Assembly: GCA_030295235.1 (NCBI GenBank)
Contig: AP026162.1
Span: forward strand, 1,922,001 to 1,986,000
DNA from: Fistulifera solaris
Lineage: Eukaryota > Bacillariophyta > Bacillariophyceae > Naviculales > Stauroneidaceae
Direction: 5' to 3'
DNA: 64,000 nt
Below, piece by piece: positions 10,054 to 20,055 of this stretch. Positions within the stretch are counted from its first letter, which is position 1. The number at the start of each line of letters is the position of its first letter. The translations under genes and the position numbers were made by a program. The notes under the pieces are model-generated. The model did no database searches and was not told the DNA's origin. It saw nothing but the letters and a program-made list of their open reading frames with translations.

Positions 10054-11232
10054 TTAGACTTCAGTATAAGTAACAGCATCTGGATCGTTATCAGGCAGCT
10101 CTTCATCCTTTGACATTGCGTCCTTCGCGTCAATTCTTGTTACTGAGCTTTCTGGTGTTTGCGCTCGTATTTCAATAGGCTTGTCGGCTTGAACAGGAGC
10201 CGGTTTCTTCGACTTATATTTGAGATTTACATCAGTCGGTTGCCAGTGAGAGGGCAAGAAATACTTATACACATGCCAAAGTTTGTAAAGGTCCTCCACA
10301 TCCGTATTATGCGTGCGTTGCCATGTTGGCATCACTTGTTGAAAACTATTCGGGTTGGCTATCTCCTTGGATACTCTGAGAGGTGTTCGTGTCGTTGGTA
10401 AGCTACCCAGCGGATTCACATAGGAAGGTGTGTAAGAAGCCATCAACTTCATTATTGCTTCGGTCGGCGGCAGCGTCCATTCCTCCGAGGACACTTGCTG
10501 ATCTTCGATGTGACGACAACGATGCACGTGCATTTCCGCCAAAGGAACTAGGGATGCTGTCAACATTTCTTCGACGATTACACCCAACGCAACCAAAGCC
10601 GAAGTATCGAGTGATTCCCAACACGCATCTTTTTGCGGCTCCTTTTCTTCCCCGTTGCTGGCATAATCTTTTTCTATGATCTTCACAAAGCAGTCGTGCA
10701 AATACCGCAAGACTGAGGGTCGTGGTGGTATGTTTGGTAGCGCTCTCAGCATATTGGGAGGAGATGAGGACGATGAAAAGTCTGTAAAAGAGAGCTTCTT
10801 CAAAGGTATTTTGACTTTTTTGGGCCGTTTCCGCTTCTTTGTGACCTGATCTGCTTTCATCTTGCTCGACAGATCATTTTCCAAATCATCATCAAGCTTT
10901 CCCTCAAGAGATGAAGACGCGGAAACGTTGTCTTGTGTTCCTTCTCCTTGATCCGATTGCTTTGAGTTCTCAACCGATAACTCAGCAACATTATTATTTG
11001 GAGTGGATGGGCCCTTCTTCAGGGCATATGGAGCGTCCATGTGAAGAGCCCAGCCAATAAGTTCCTCGGTATTATCATGGATTAAAGTTTGCTGCCCATC
11101 GTCAAGCAATAGATCCCAATTACTCTCAAGGTATGACGCCGTCCCCGGGAAGTCATTCGTAATAGTCGCTATTCTCCGATTGGAAGGAACAAATTTCTCC
11201 TTCTTTTCTTCAACTCCAGGTGTTGTACTCAT
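10054..11232 (-). CDS. Unrecognised protein with basic nuclear-type region
   Basis: 392 aa from ATG 11232 (MSTTPGVEEKKEKF), uninterrupted. Residues about 60-145 are acidic and serine-rich and end in a lysine cluster (TKKRKRPKKVKIPLKK) that could be a nuclear localisation signal. A helical segment follows (SVLRYLHDCFVKIIEKDYA, then LDTSALVALGVIVEEMLTASLVPLAEMHVHRCR), and a tail with WQRTHNTDVEDLYKLWHVYKYFL. The helical part faintly recalls the Rrn9 type of RNA polymerase I factor, but the similarity is too weak to name it. Ends tail-to-tail with SAD1, 65 bases apart. Confidence 0.6.
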   Translation of the reverse strand: MSTTPGVEEKKEKFVPSNRRIATITNDFPGTASYLESNWDLLLDDGQQTLIHDNTEELIGWALHMDAPYALKKGPSTPNNNVAELSVENSKQSDQGEGTQDNVSASSSLEGKLDDDLENDLSSKMKADQVTKKRKRPKKVKIPLKKLSFTDFSSSSSPPNMLRALPNIPPRPSVLRYLHDCFVKIIEKDYASNGEEKEPQKDACWESLDTSALVALGVIVEEMLTASLVPLAEMHVHRCRHIEDQQVSSEEWTLPPTEAIMKLMASYTPSYVNPLGSLPTTRTPLRVSKEIANPNSFQQVMPTWQRTHNTDVEDLYKLWHVYKYFLPSHWQPTDVNLKYKSKKPAPVQADKPIEIRAQTPESSVTRIDAKDAMSKDEELPDNDPDAVTYTEV

Positions 11233-11533
11233 GTTCAAGAAAAAGGGGTACGATCTGCAATAATACTTTCAAATCTATCTTTGATCATGACTTCGCGACA
11301 AAATTCTTAGAATAGTAATGCAACCATTCATTTTTTTTTTCAGAAAAGCGCGCGCCGCGAAAAAATAAATGCGTCTCTTCGACTCATGAATGCAATCCAG
11401 TCTTGATACACCCCAAGACTGTTTTATGGTCTTGTCGTGGTTTAACACAAGCTATGGTCATATGTCGTCTATTGCACGCTAATAAGAAGCTAAAGTAATG
11501 ATTTGTTGCCTTCGTAGATTGCTCTTTATCTTG
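11233..11533. other. Intergenic, one dispersed palindrome copy
   Basis: A T10-type homopolymer near 11330 and a copy of the dispersed semi-palindrome at 11384-11406 (TCATGAATG, CAATC, CAGTCTTGA). No gene seen. Confidence 0.5.
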
Positions 11534-12485
11534 CTATAGCAGATACTTATAGAAAGCACCATCGCCATTCTGTTTTTCAACACGTTCCACGATTTCCGAT
11601 CGATCCAGCCATGCGAAATCTGTTACCTTTTGTGTTCCAGTCTTCACTTTGCCCTCATCAAACTGAACTTTGATAAAGAATGTTTTGCTACCGTACTGCT
11701 GCTCCTTTTGCTGTTGTTCCGTAGGAAATGCCATCATTTCCACAGCCACTGGACAGTTGGAGGGGCACCAAAATTCCAGCTCTTCTCCCACTGCTTCCGG
11801 AATGGCTCTCTTGGCTGCATCTAGCAACATCTCATCGTCCTTTAACGCCACAGTGGGGAATTTCCATGTTGAATCTTCTTGCACAGTGAGATAGATGCTC
11901 GTCTTTAGCTTACGACCCGTCGTTCGAACATCACCGCTCTTATCGGCTTCTGTAATACGAGGCGCTGGAGTAAATCCTTTTACCTTTTCCAGATACTCTA
12001 AAATATCATCATTCCTCGTCAAGTGGGTTTCCTGGGCGGAATGCTCGGCAGCAGATGGGAAAAGCCCTTTCGGATAGTCCTTTCCGAACTGCTGCAATTG
12101 ATTTTGCAAATCCTCAAACTCCATTTCCCATTCCTCCCTGATCGGGAAGCACAACATTCAGTCGTTCGACAATAACAGCCACATGAATCTTCCAGCCCAA
12201 ACCAGCTTGACGGGCTTTGCGTTCCATGTACTCGTCGTTCACTTTCTTTTGAATGAACCACGAACGAAATTCATTCCGCTTCTCTCCGCGGGGTTTCGAA
12301 ACTCTTCGAGCTTTCACCTGTTCTTTGCGCTGCTGCGTCTGCTCATACAACTCCGTTCGACGTTGCTTCTGGGCCTTCTTTTGTTCCACCCAACGCGGTG
12401 CGTCCGCGGCAGCGAAATTGCGGACGAGCATCTTTCGTTGGGCCAAATTGGCATGCCTCGAAGCCGCAGCGATTACTGATCTCAT
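11534..12485 (-). CDS. MRPL46: Mitochondrial ribosomal protein mL46; one-base frame break
   Basis: Starts MRSVIAAASRHANLAQRKML, a mitochondrial-type presequence, and continues WKIHVAVIVERLNVVLPDQ, then shifts frame into EEWEMEFEDLQNQLQQ. Removing one G from the GGG run (plus-strand CCC 12136-12138) joins both halves to 316 aa. The C-terminal half shows the mL46 NUDIX-like features: DSTWKFPTVALKDDEMLLDAAKRAI and a terminal FAWLDRSEIVERVEKQ...FYKYLL. The family belongs to the central protuberance of the mitoribosome. The break sits inside a conserved stretch, which argues against a pseudogene and for a sequence indel. Confidence 0.85.
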
Positions 12486-12861
12486 TTTCAATATAAAACA
12501 ATGAAAGAAATTTGGGAGGTGATGTTTCTTGGCAAGATACAAGATTATTGCTGTGTGTCTATGTTTTTTTTTTGTTGTTGTTGATGTGAAAGACGAGATG
12601 TGGATGTACCTGGTAGGCGGTCGGTGGACAGACCCTTTTAGTAACGAGGAACCGCGAACGAACCGCCAATGATAAGGCTAAGGGTATGAGTATAAGAGTC
12701 GGAACGGTACCCCGCTGTTATCAACGGAGCAGTCTGGTGCGGAACGGACGAGACTCGATGGCGCGACGCGACGATGATTTGATTTTCTTTCTTTGAAACG
12801 CGCAATAACCGGCATAGGGTGAAGAAGCCAGAGGTATTCAATCTGCTTATGCATTCTCAAC
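12486..12861. other. Divergent intergenic region
   Basis: Separates mL46 (minus) from the tail-anchored protein gene (plus). T-rich tract with GTTGTTGTTG near 12565-12580. No gene seen; likely shared promoter space. Confidence 0.5.
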
Positions 12862-14056
12862 ATGTCTAGGCTACAGGAGCAGAGTTCTTCGTCGAGCGGC
12901 ATTGCTAGCAGCTCGGCAACGGCCGTTGATCAAGCAGAAAAGCTTTTGTGCAACGATCCTTCCAACGTGCGTTACACCTTTCCAATCAGTTTCTGCTCGA
13001 GAAGAGGGATGAGCATGCGCACGATCGAACATTTGATAGCTGTGATGATCTAATACGAATTGAAGTTGAATGTAGGAATGATTCTGTTCTTCCTTGGCAC
13101 CGAGTCGACGATGAGCTGCATGTTTACGAACTGAAGATTGATCTTACAGCAAATCCAGATTCTCAGAACCGTGCGATGGCTGTAGCACTACAAAGCTGGT
13201 TTGAAATATCACGGAATGTAGAAGATGATGGTAGTCAATATTTAGTGCCATTTAGCCGGGCGCTGACAGAATTTTCGGTGACAATGGACTTGCTTCTCAT
13301 TTTGCTAAGATTTTACGTTCAAATGGGACAGCCTGGATGGTCGATTCATGTGGCAACAGCGTGTTTATCTCAATGTCGATGCTCTCCACGTCTTCTTCGA
13401 AACAGAAAAGGCACGGCTTTAGAAGATTCTTTGAAAGAAATGTCCGATATGCTTTTATCAGAATTGCTTCCGTTCCATCCTAGTGTCATTCGCTCGGTGA
13501 TTGATCAACTGAATGGCGATAAGAAAGAGTACCAAACAGAACAAATGCCTCATAGCACCTGGAAAGTAACACCTGTGGCATTGCGAAAGGAAGCAATTGA
13601 AACGTTGATCGTTCTGATCGATCCTAAAGTATTTCTAAGACAACTAGGCGAGGCAGAATGGTTCAAAGCATCCGTGCTGGCAAATTATGAGCAATGGATA
13701 ACTCAGTTGACAGTATTCAAAAGGACGACGAAGATAAGGTGATAAGTTCAATTCTTGTGAAAGCTCGGAAGCATTTCGATCAGTCTTCGCTGACATCGCT
13801 ATCATCTCGATTCGAAACCAGGTATCTGCATCTACTAGAGCGACTAAAGAGGTTACTTGTCGAATTTCAAACTGCTTGGCAAAATGGAACCCTAAACAAT
13901 TACCAGCTTGCGGGAGCGGCAACAGCCTTTGGTTTGGCCGTTATGGCCTATCGCTATCATCGACAAAAGTTGCTAGCTCTTTTGCGTGCGGCGATCTACG
14001 AAGCTCTCGTACGCCCTGCCAAAGAAATTGTAGAAGCTCTCCAGCTTTCATCCTAA
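12862..14056 (+). CDS. Tail-anchored helical protein, APEM9/PEX26-like; two frame breaks
   Basis: Three overlapping readings join into one 398-aa protein if one base is added in AAAA 12938-12941 and one in AA 13693-13694. It begins MSRLQEQSSSSSG, then an all-helical region (QRSFQRALHLSNQFLLEKRD, AVALQSWFEISR, LLILLRFYVQMGQPGWSIHV, LLPFHPSVIRSVIDQL) and ends with a single hydrophobic segment (LAGAATAFGLAVMAY) followed by RYHRQK and a short helical tail. This layout (solenoid-like cytosolic part plus C-terminal anchor) resembles PEX26/APEM9, the peroxisomal tether of PEX1-PEX6. That is an architectural inference; no diagnostic motif was seen. Confidence 0.5.
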
Positions 14057-14283
14057 ATTCATTTATTCTAATTCATAAGACGAAGCAATCGTACAGTAGA
14101 GTTTTCCTGGTGTCGAGCGACAATTTTATCTTTCAATTTTTTTAAATTCTTGGTAGGTTTTTAATTGTTATTCGTTTTTGCCTTGCTTGTAAAATACTTC
14201 ACGCGAGTATTAAGAATGATAATAGAATGTAGTAATGGTGCAATGAGAAAATTCAACGCACAATCGTATCAAACACAATTATT

Positions 14284-14535
14284 TCAAGCCGACGCCATTT
14301 TCTTTTTCTGTTCCGTGCGGTCCAACCACGCAATGTATTCGCACTCTTCGTAGATATGGCGCTGATGAGTGCACTGCCCAGGATCAAAGAATGTTTCCCG
14401 GCGGCACGAGTTGAGCTTGACCAACAAATGGGCGCAGTTGTCACGAAACGCCACCGGAACGCGATGATCGGAAAGTGCCTTCAAGTCTTGATTCTTCTGC
14501 GGCGCAGCTTCGGGAGAATGACCGTGTCCACCCAT
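14284..14535 (-). CDS. NDUFB7: Complex I subunit NDUFB7 (B18)
   Basis: 83 aa, uninterrupted. Core VPVAFRDNCAHLLVKLNSC followed by RRETFFDPGQCTHQRHIYEEC shows the twin CX9C motifs (C-AHLLVKLNS-C and C-THQRHIYEE-C) of NDUFB7, with the conserved CRRETF. It is imported through the MIA40 disulfide relay into the intermembrane space and sits on the membrane arm of complex I. Tail-to-tail with the preceding gene, 227 bases apart. Confidence 0.92.
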   Translation of the reverse strand: MGGHGHSPEAAPQKNQDLKALSDHRVPVAFRDNCAHLLVKLNSCRRETFFDPGQCTHQRHIYEECEYIAWLDRTEQKKKMASA

Positions 14536-15071
14536 TATTTCGGATTTTCTTCAATCTTTTTGCAGATGGTAAGGATAAGAAAAGACTTTCAATGCCAAGA
14601 ACTCTACATCAGCTCTTTGGATCATGAGAAAATGTCCGCTGCCGCTCGCAACGAGAGACCGCAACCCCAACGGACCTATCCGTCGTTCGATCTTGGCGAT
14701 GGCGCGGCGGGATGTGGGGGATGGGGGATGGGGATGAAGGCGGAGGAGGCGCGGAGTCGTCGGAGCAGTCTTGGCCACGAACCATAACGTACGTAGTAGA
14801 ATGTAAGAACGCCGGGCCGGTCTCGAGTACCGCTTAACATTACTTAGGTGCGTGGTGGGAGCGAATGCCGGATGGAGGAAGGACGAAAGCAAAGAGCTAA
14901 AGAGCTAAACAAGCAAAAACGCCGCACACCATAGACTAATAAATTGAGGAAAACGACAACGAAGAACGAAGATCTCAAAAAACAGCTGCTGCTGCTGCTG
15001 CTTGAATTGCCAAACAAATATATCGAACAGAGTCATCATTGTCAGCTGTTTAGCTTCACAGGTCACTTCAT
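14536..15071. other. Divergent intergenic region with CTG run
   Basis: GC-rich stretch near 14700-14760 with GGGGGATGGGGGATGGGG, and five CTG repeats at about 14987-15001. Lies between NDUFB7 (minus) and the HMG-box gene (plus). No gene seen. Confidence 0.5.
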
Positions 15072-16136
15072 ATGGACTTAATTAATACGCTTTATCAATC
15101 GTCGCTAGCTTCTGCCGCTCAGCGGAAAAAACGCCATGTTTATTCCGAAGCCCAAATCGTGAACCTGCTCGGTCGCTGTGATGAAGCCATCAAGTCGTTG
15201 TCGGGGACGTCCGCTCGCTACACTCAGGAAGAAGAGAACGCGCATCTACTCAATCAAGCCGAGGAACTTTGTAGCCGTGCGCACTTCGCCACAGAGCCAG
15301 ATTTGACCAGAGAACTCAAGTCGATCAAATCGAGCAATGTCAATGATACGCTGAACAATAAAGTCCCCACAACGACGGGAGGGCACAGCAATATTGATCA
15401 TCAAGTCCACTGGACGGGAGATTACGACACGGACAAGATCGCGGAGCTCAGTCGGCAGTTGATAGCTCGCGCTAGATACCAATCCGTTGAAACAATCCTC
15501 CCGGAGAATCGTTGGGATAAGAAGAAAATACCCGGTGAACGTCGGCGTCGTCTTATCAGAGATATCGGGGCTCCTCCGCTGCCTCCGCCTTCAGGCTATG
15601 TCCTTTTTCTCGGTCAGATGACTACAAAATGGCGCCATGATCGATCCAGTGAAGAGCATCGGCAATCCAGAGTGATTGCCGAAGTCAGTAAATTGTGGAA
15701 GCATGCACTCACTGAGGAAGAACGAACTTACTATAATCACTTTGCGGATGAAATTCGAGCCGAATACCGACAGCAATTGTTAGAGTATCGAGCGACGGGA
15801 TCATTTACTCCTAGTGAGCTCTTTGAGCGGCAAGAAAATGTCGGATTGTGGGTGCACAAAAAGTGAGCGAGAAGACCGAGCTGGAATTGGAAATTTCGCA
15901 ATACGCGTCATTGAACTTTCCGCCGAGACCGCCTGAATTGGATGAAGAATACAAACGCCGATTTCAAGAGAGTGTGGAGCGAAGAAAGAAGAAAAATCAA
16001 GCAGGAGCGGGAAAAGAAGTACAAGATAATGGAGGAACAGGGAATTCAAGTTAGACGAAGAACCGTCAAGAAGAAGAAAAATGTTGACAACGAGAAAGAT
16101 AGTGCGATTGAGGAGAAATCAGCCGACGGTGAGTAG
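15072..16136 (+). CDS. HMG-box protein; two compensating frame breaks
   Basis: Reads from ATG 15072. At about residues 165-240 lies an HMG box: PPPSGYVLFLGQMTTKWRHD, then VIAEVSKLWKHALTEEERTYY and ADEIRAEYRQQLLEYRATG. The reading stops at 15866, but adding one A in AAAAA 15858-15862 and dropping one in AAAAA 15992-15996 carries it through LELEISQYASLNFPPRPPEL and KIKQEREKKYKIMEEQGIQ to a lysine-rich end at 16136 (354 aa). A DNA-bending chromatin or transcription role is expected from the domain; the partner is unknown. The shifted segments keep sensible amphipathic composition, so the gene looks intact apart from the two indels. Confidence 0.75.
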
Positions 16137-16164
16137 GGCAAAATAAGCATTATAGGAGTAAATT

Positions 16165-17007
16165 TTAGAACACAACGTCCGCATCATCATTAGCATCAAA
16201 TTGAGCAGTAATGTCTTCTTCGTTCTCTTTTCCGGTAGCAGGGCCCTTCCCTTCCTTTTTCAGTTTCTCCAACTCTTTTCTGCGACTTCTTTCTTTCCTT
16301 GGACAAGCTTCAATCTCGTAAAGTCCTCACGTTCCAATTCATCCAATTCACGGCCAATATATCCTAGTACTCCTTCAATACGAGGAATGGTCACGTTCTC
16401 CAGCGCATTCACACGGCGGTTCGTTACTTTCAATGCCTCATCTAGAGTCATGAAACTGGTCTGCAGAGATGCCAGCTTCAGCAACATATCTAGCAAAACA
16501 GTGAACTTTTCACGCACTTGTTGAATTTTCTTCCCTCCTCCCACAAGTCCCAAACTTTGATTGTCTGCAGCAGCTCCGGTTTCGTACTTTGTAAAAACGG
16601 GAAGTTTCACACCCGCCACATTGTCGACACCTGCTCCGACTCGAACCCGGGCTGTCATGGATCCATCCGCGGCCAACTTTTGCTTGAAATTGCCAGCTGC
16701 GTATTCCGCCTGTGTCAGTGAGAAATAGGCAGCTGATGCGTCGGTCGACATATTGCTCTTTGTTTCAGCGATCATTTTCGCATAATCTCGAAATTTAACC
16801 TGAAATAAACGCATTTTGAGCAAGAGATACGAAATCAAACATGTATCTCGTCTAATTCAGAAGGACCATATTTTACGCTGCTCGTCAAATCATCCTTACC
16901 TTGAGCGCGTCAGCTTTCTTCTTGAGAAGTTTGTGGCCACCTTGGGCTGCCTTTAACTTCCCTTTGAAGATTTGCTGGTTCATACGAGTCGGAGGAACTT
17001 CCGACAT
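16165..17007 (-). CDS. ATP6V1D: V-type ATPase subunit D; one frame break near the C-terminus
   Basis: Exon 1 17007-16900 (MSEVPPTRMNQQIFKGKLKA, 36 codons), intron 16899-16800, exon 2 16799-16165. The splice gives KKADALK-VKFRDYAKMI, the canonical start of subunit D's central coiled coil. Exon 2 carries RVRVGAGVDNVAGVKLPVF and VTNRRVNALENVTIPRIEGV, both diagnostic. At 16286-16298 the frame must gain one base; otherwise it stops early, while the shifted frame gives a charged tail ending DADVVF. Total 247 aa, normal for the family. It forms the rotating central stalk of the vacuolar proton pump. Confidence 0.93.
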
Positions 17008-17503
17008 GTTTAATTAGGTTCTTGTAATAGGTCAATGTAACTTGTACGACAATCTCTTTGTTGCGATGATCTTTCGCACCGGAAGTTTTATCACGACGAC
17101 AACAACGGCCGAAGCGATCGCAAAACGAAAAGGGGGGAGCGAAATCGCCGTTGGAAAGTCCGTTCAGTCCACCCGGCGCTCACTTGCCTTGATAGTCATT
17201 TTCTAGTATGGCGTATGTTGTAGTATGTCTTCGCCGAATGTCATCCCTACTTTTTCACGCAGAGAAAATTATGTACAGTACCGGTATGACTTGAGGCGAC
17301 TGACGCATGGAGATGGAGATCGCGTTGAAACGGATTGAAAAAGCAAGGGGAAATCACGTGATGCGAAGACAATAAATGCGATGCAGGATAACAGAAACAA
17401 GAACAACTGTACCAGGTACTTGGTATAGGCGTCTTTGTGCGCGACTATAGTTGACTTTCAATACAATCTGGTTGAGATTATCAAGCTGCTTGACACGAGC
17501 GAA
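17008..17503. other. Divergent intergenic region
   Basis: Between V-ATPase D (minus) and the plastid-type protein (plus). Contains palindromic GTACCAGGTAC near 17410 and TACCGGTA near 17279. No gene seen. Confidence 0.5.
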
Positions 17504-18322
17504 ATGCATCATATTCGTGAAGCGAGAGCATGGTTGTGCTTTTTCCTGCTCCTCGGTTGCAGTTGCGTGTCGATTGGTGCCTTCCAGCCCGGATCACACC
17601 GTCGATCGCCTACTCTGTCTCATGCATGCCGTAGAAACTCATGCTTGCAAGTTGAATATTCTTCGCTGAACACTGCGGCCGTTGAATACTTCGACGGATC
17701 CAACATCGTGGATGGTGCCGTTGTTTCTCATGCGTTCTGGAACGGTCTGCAATCGAGAATGGTCTCTTTCGCACTCGGAAACATGTTTGCTGTAGTTGCA
17801 TTTTCAATATTTACATCCCTTGCCGCGCCAAGTATAACGAAAGCAGGAGAGTGGGTCTCACAGAAATTTTCATCGAACGAAGACGCAATATTGCAAGTAC
17901 AACGCAAGTCAGAACGACCACGAGAACGTCAATACTACAATGTGCCACCTCCTGACTTTTCAAAGCTTCTCATATGCGTCGCCATTGATATTCTTGGAAG
18001 CTCGAACGAGCTAGTACCTGTCGTAGGCGAAGTTGTTGATTTAATTTGGGCGCCTCTCGCGGCAACCCTTCTGCGATCCTTGTTCGGTGGGAGCAACGTT
18101 ATATTAATTTTAGAGCTAGCCGAAGAAATTCTGCCGTTCACCGATGTGCTTCCGCTGGCCACCATTTGCTGGGTAGTCGATACGTTCCTCGTAGATTCGG
18201 AGCTTGCCAAACTGCTGCAGCTTGGAATATACCGCTCGGATGCAAAGCTCATGACAGATGATGAGCAGGTAATTGATGTAGCTTCTTCAAAGAGTAGTGA
18301 TCCATCAAATAAAGTAAAATAA
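17504..18322 (+). CDS. Probable plastid membrane protein, uncharacterised
   Basis: 272 aa from ATG 17504 (MHHIREARAWLCFFLLLGCS). The hydrophobic N-terminus ends in SIGAF-QPGSH, the shape of a diatom bipartite plastid presequence (signal peptide, then Phe at the cleavage site). Hydrophobic segments follow at MFAVVAFSIFTSLAA and LLICVAIDILG, then a membrane-like block with LVPVVGEVVDLIWAPLAATL and LPFTDVLPLATICWVVDT. That block looks like a small chloroplast membrane family conserved in plants whose role I do not know. Uninterrupted. Confidence 0.65.
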   Translation: MHHIREARAWLCFFLLLGCSCVSIGAFQPGSHRRSPTLSHACRRNSCLQVEYSSLNTAAVEYFDGSNIVDGAVVSHAFWNGLQSRMVSFALGNMFAVVAFSIFTSLAAPSITKAGEWVSQKFSSNEDAILQVQRKSERPRERQYYNVPPPDFSKLLICVAIDILGSSNELVPVVGEVVDLIWAPLAATLLRSLFGGSNVILILELAEEILPFTDVLPLATICWVVDTFLVDSELAKLLQLGIYRSDAKLMTDDEQVIDVASSKSSDPSNKVK

Positions 18323-18768
18323 AGTAGATAAACAAAGATAGTACAGTAAAAAATGAAATGATACTCTCATATTGTAAGCGAGTTCGCAGTGCTACATCGT
18401 CGTTCATTTCGCCATATTTATCAGAGCCAAAAGAACTGCTAGCCTAGACCGTTCTTTATCGCAATGGAATCTCCTTCAGTTGAATGTTGAGAGATTAAGA
18501 TCTTGCGACTAAAGAACATCCTTACTGCGGCGCGTTGTTTGTGTTGCCAAAGTACTGTAGCCTAAATAGTACGGAGTATACGACTTTTTTCACGACTGCA
18601 TTTCAGTCATGAATCACGTCTTAGTACGCCGTACAGACTGAGTCAATGAGGACCAGCGTTTATATTTTGGATTTTTCCTCGAAGTTTTTGACACAAAATT
18701 CCCTCCGCTCGCATATGTTCTTTACACCCAACGAACTAGACCTCTTATATTTAAAACCAAGTTAACCA
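18323..18768. other. Intergenic, one dispersed palindrome copy
   Basis: Contains the semi-palindrome at 18590-18612 inside a larger imperfect inverted repeat (TACGGAGTA near 18570 and TACGCCGTA near 18627). Likely promoter of BRX1. No gene seen. Confidence 0.5.
18590..18612. repeat. Dispersed 23-bp semi-palindrome, copy 4
   Basis: TCACGACTG, CATTT, CAGTCATGA, preceded by ACTTTTT. This is the best-formed copy; arms differ at one position. Confidence 0.6.
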
Positions 18769-19937
18769 ATGGCAAAAGGTAACAAGAGACGCAAAGTTGC
18801 TGAAGGAGAGGAAAAGCCCAAGGCCGTCGTCGAGAGCGAGGAAAACGAGCTTTCCGAGAGTGAAGAAGAACCGTCAAAACCAGCCGCCATCGCGACTGAG
18901 CCATTTATTAGTGATGGACGATATCGAAACAAACAGCGTTGTCTTGTCCTGTGTTCCCGGGGTGTAACTGCTCGTTATCGTCATCTTCTTGAGGACTTAC
19001 GAACACTAATGCCACATCACAAGAAGGAATCCAAATTGGACTCAGGGAAAGAGGGCATCGGCCGCGCCGTCAACGACATTGCAGAGATGCGTGGTTGCAA
19101 GAGTGTCGTGCTTATTGAGTGCCGAAAGAGACAAGATGCTTATATGTGGCTAGGACGAGTCGGCGGGGGCTCGCCTGGTCCAACAGCGCGTTTTCATGTC
19201 ACCAACATTCACACGATGGACGAGCTTCGACTGACAGGCAATTGCATGAAGGGTAGCCGGCCTTTCCTCACGTTCGATGAAAGTTTTAATCGCATCAGCC
19301 ACCTCAAGTTACTGAAAGAAATTTTCATTGACACCTTTGGTGTTCCGCGGGGGCATCCCAAAAGCAAACCGTTCGTGGACCGTATCATGTCATTCTACTA
19401 CGCTGACAATCGAGTAAGTTGCTGTTTTGCATCGTGCCTTGTTGAAATTGCCATTGATTACAAAAATGATGAGCGTATGTCGGACCGCAGTAGTGGAATG
19501 AGAACAACCTTCATTATTAGACTACGATGGAATGAGGCTTAATTTCTCAAGTGTGGTATCGCAACGCTTTCTGTGCTTGACTAACATGTCTTTCGTTTTA
19601 GATCTGGGTTCGTAACTATCAGATACTTGATCAGGTACCTGCGACTGCGCTTGAAGCTCATCAAGCAAAGAAACAGTATGGCCAAACCGAAACGACATCT
19701 TTGGTCGAAATCGGTCCTCGGTTTGTTTTGGAACCCATCAGAATCTTCCGAGGTTCTTTCGGTGGCCAGTCCCTGTACCAAAACGATCATTTTATTTCTC
19801 CTAATGAGATCAGAGCGCAAGAAAAGCGAATGAAAGGCAGAGAGTACGAAGATCGAAAAGATTCTCAGACGAAACGCCAGGAAAGAAAATCACAGATCGT
19901 GGTCCCAGAGGATCCTCTTGCTTCTGTTTTCCGTTAA
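18769..19937 (+). CDS. BRX1: Ribosome biogenesis protein BRX1 (Brix domain)
   Basis: Exons 18769-19413 and 19602-19937 around a 188-base GT-AG intron, phase 0; 326 aa. Lysine-rich acidic head, then NKQRCLVLCSRGVTARYRHL LEDL, SVVLIECRKRQDAYMWLGRV, GPTARFHVTNIHTMDELRLT and, after the splice, IWVRNYQI followed by LVEIGPRFVLEPIRIFRGSF: the Brix order and wording of BRX1 and not of RPF1, RPF2 or IMP4. It acts in early 60S assembly in the nucleolus with EBP2. No frame problem. Confidence 0.95.
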
Positions 19938-20055
19938 AAAAGACACCTGAGATTTCACTCATTATAGTTTAATGCAAATTAAACGATTGACAACTACTCC
20001 ATTGCCCTCTTGTACCATAGAAGTTCGAAGATCGTAAGGTTAGACCCAATGTTAT

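Noticed and set aside
12114-12157. Intron to explain the mL46 frame change
   Set aside because: The overlap is only 44 bases; any GT-AG pair there would give an intron under 40 bases and remove conserved residues.
12928-13053. Intron to explain the first frame change in the 12862 gene
   Set aside because: The only GT-AG pair in reach is about 23 bases; a one-base change in AAAA fits better.
14551-14892. 113-codon minus-strand reading upstream of NDUFB7
   Set aside because: Low-complexity Pro/Arg/Ser reading in GC-rich promoter DNA without homology features.
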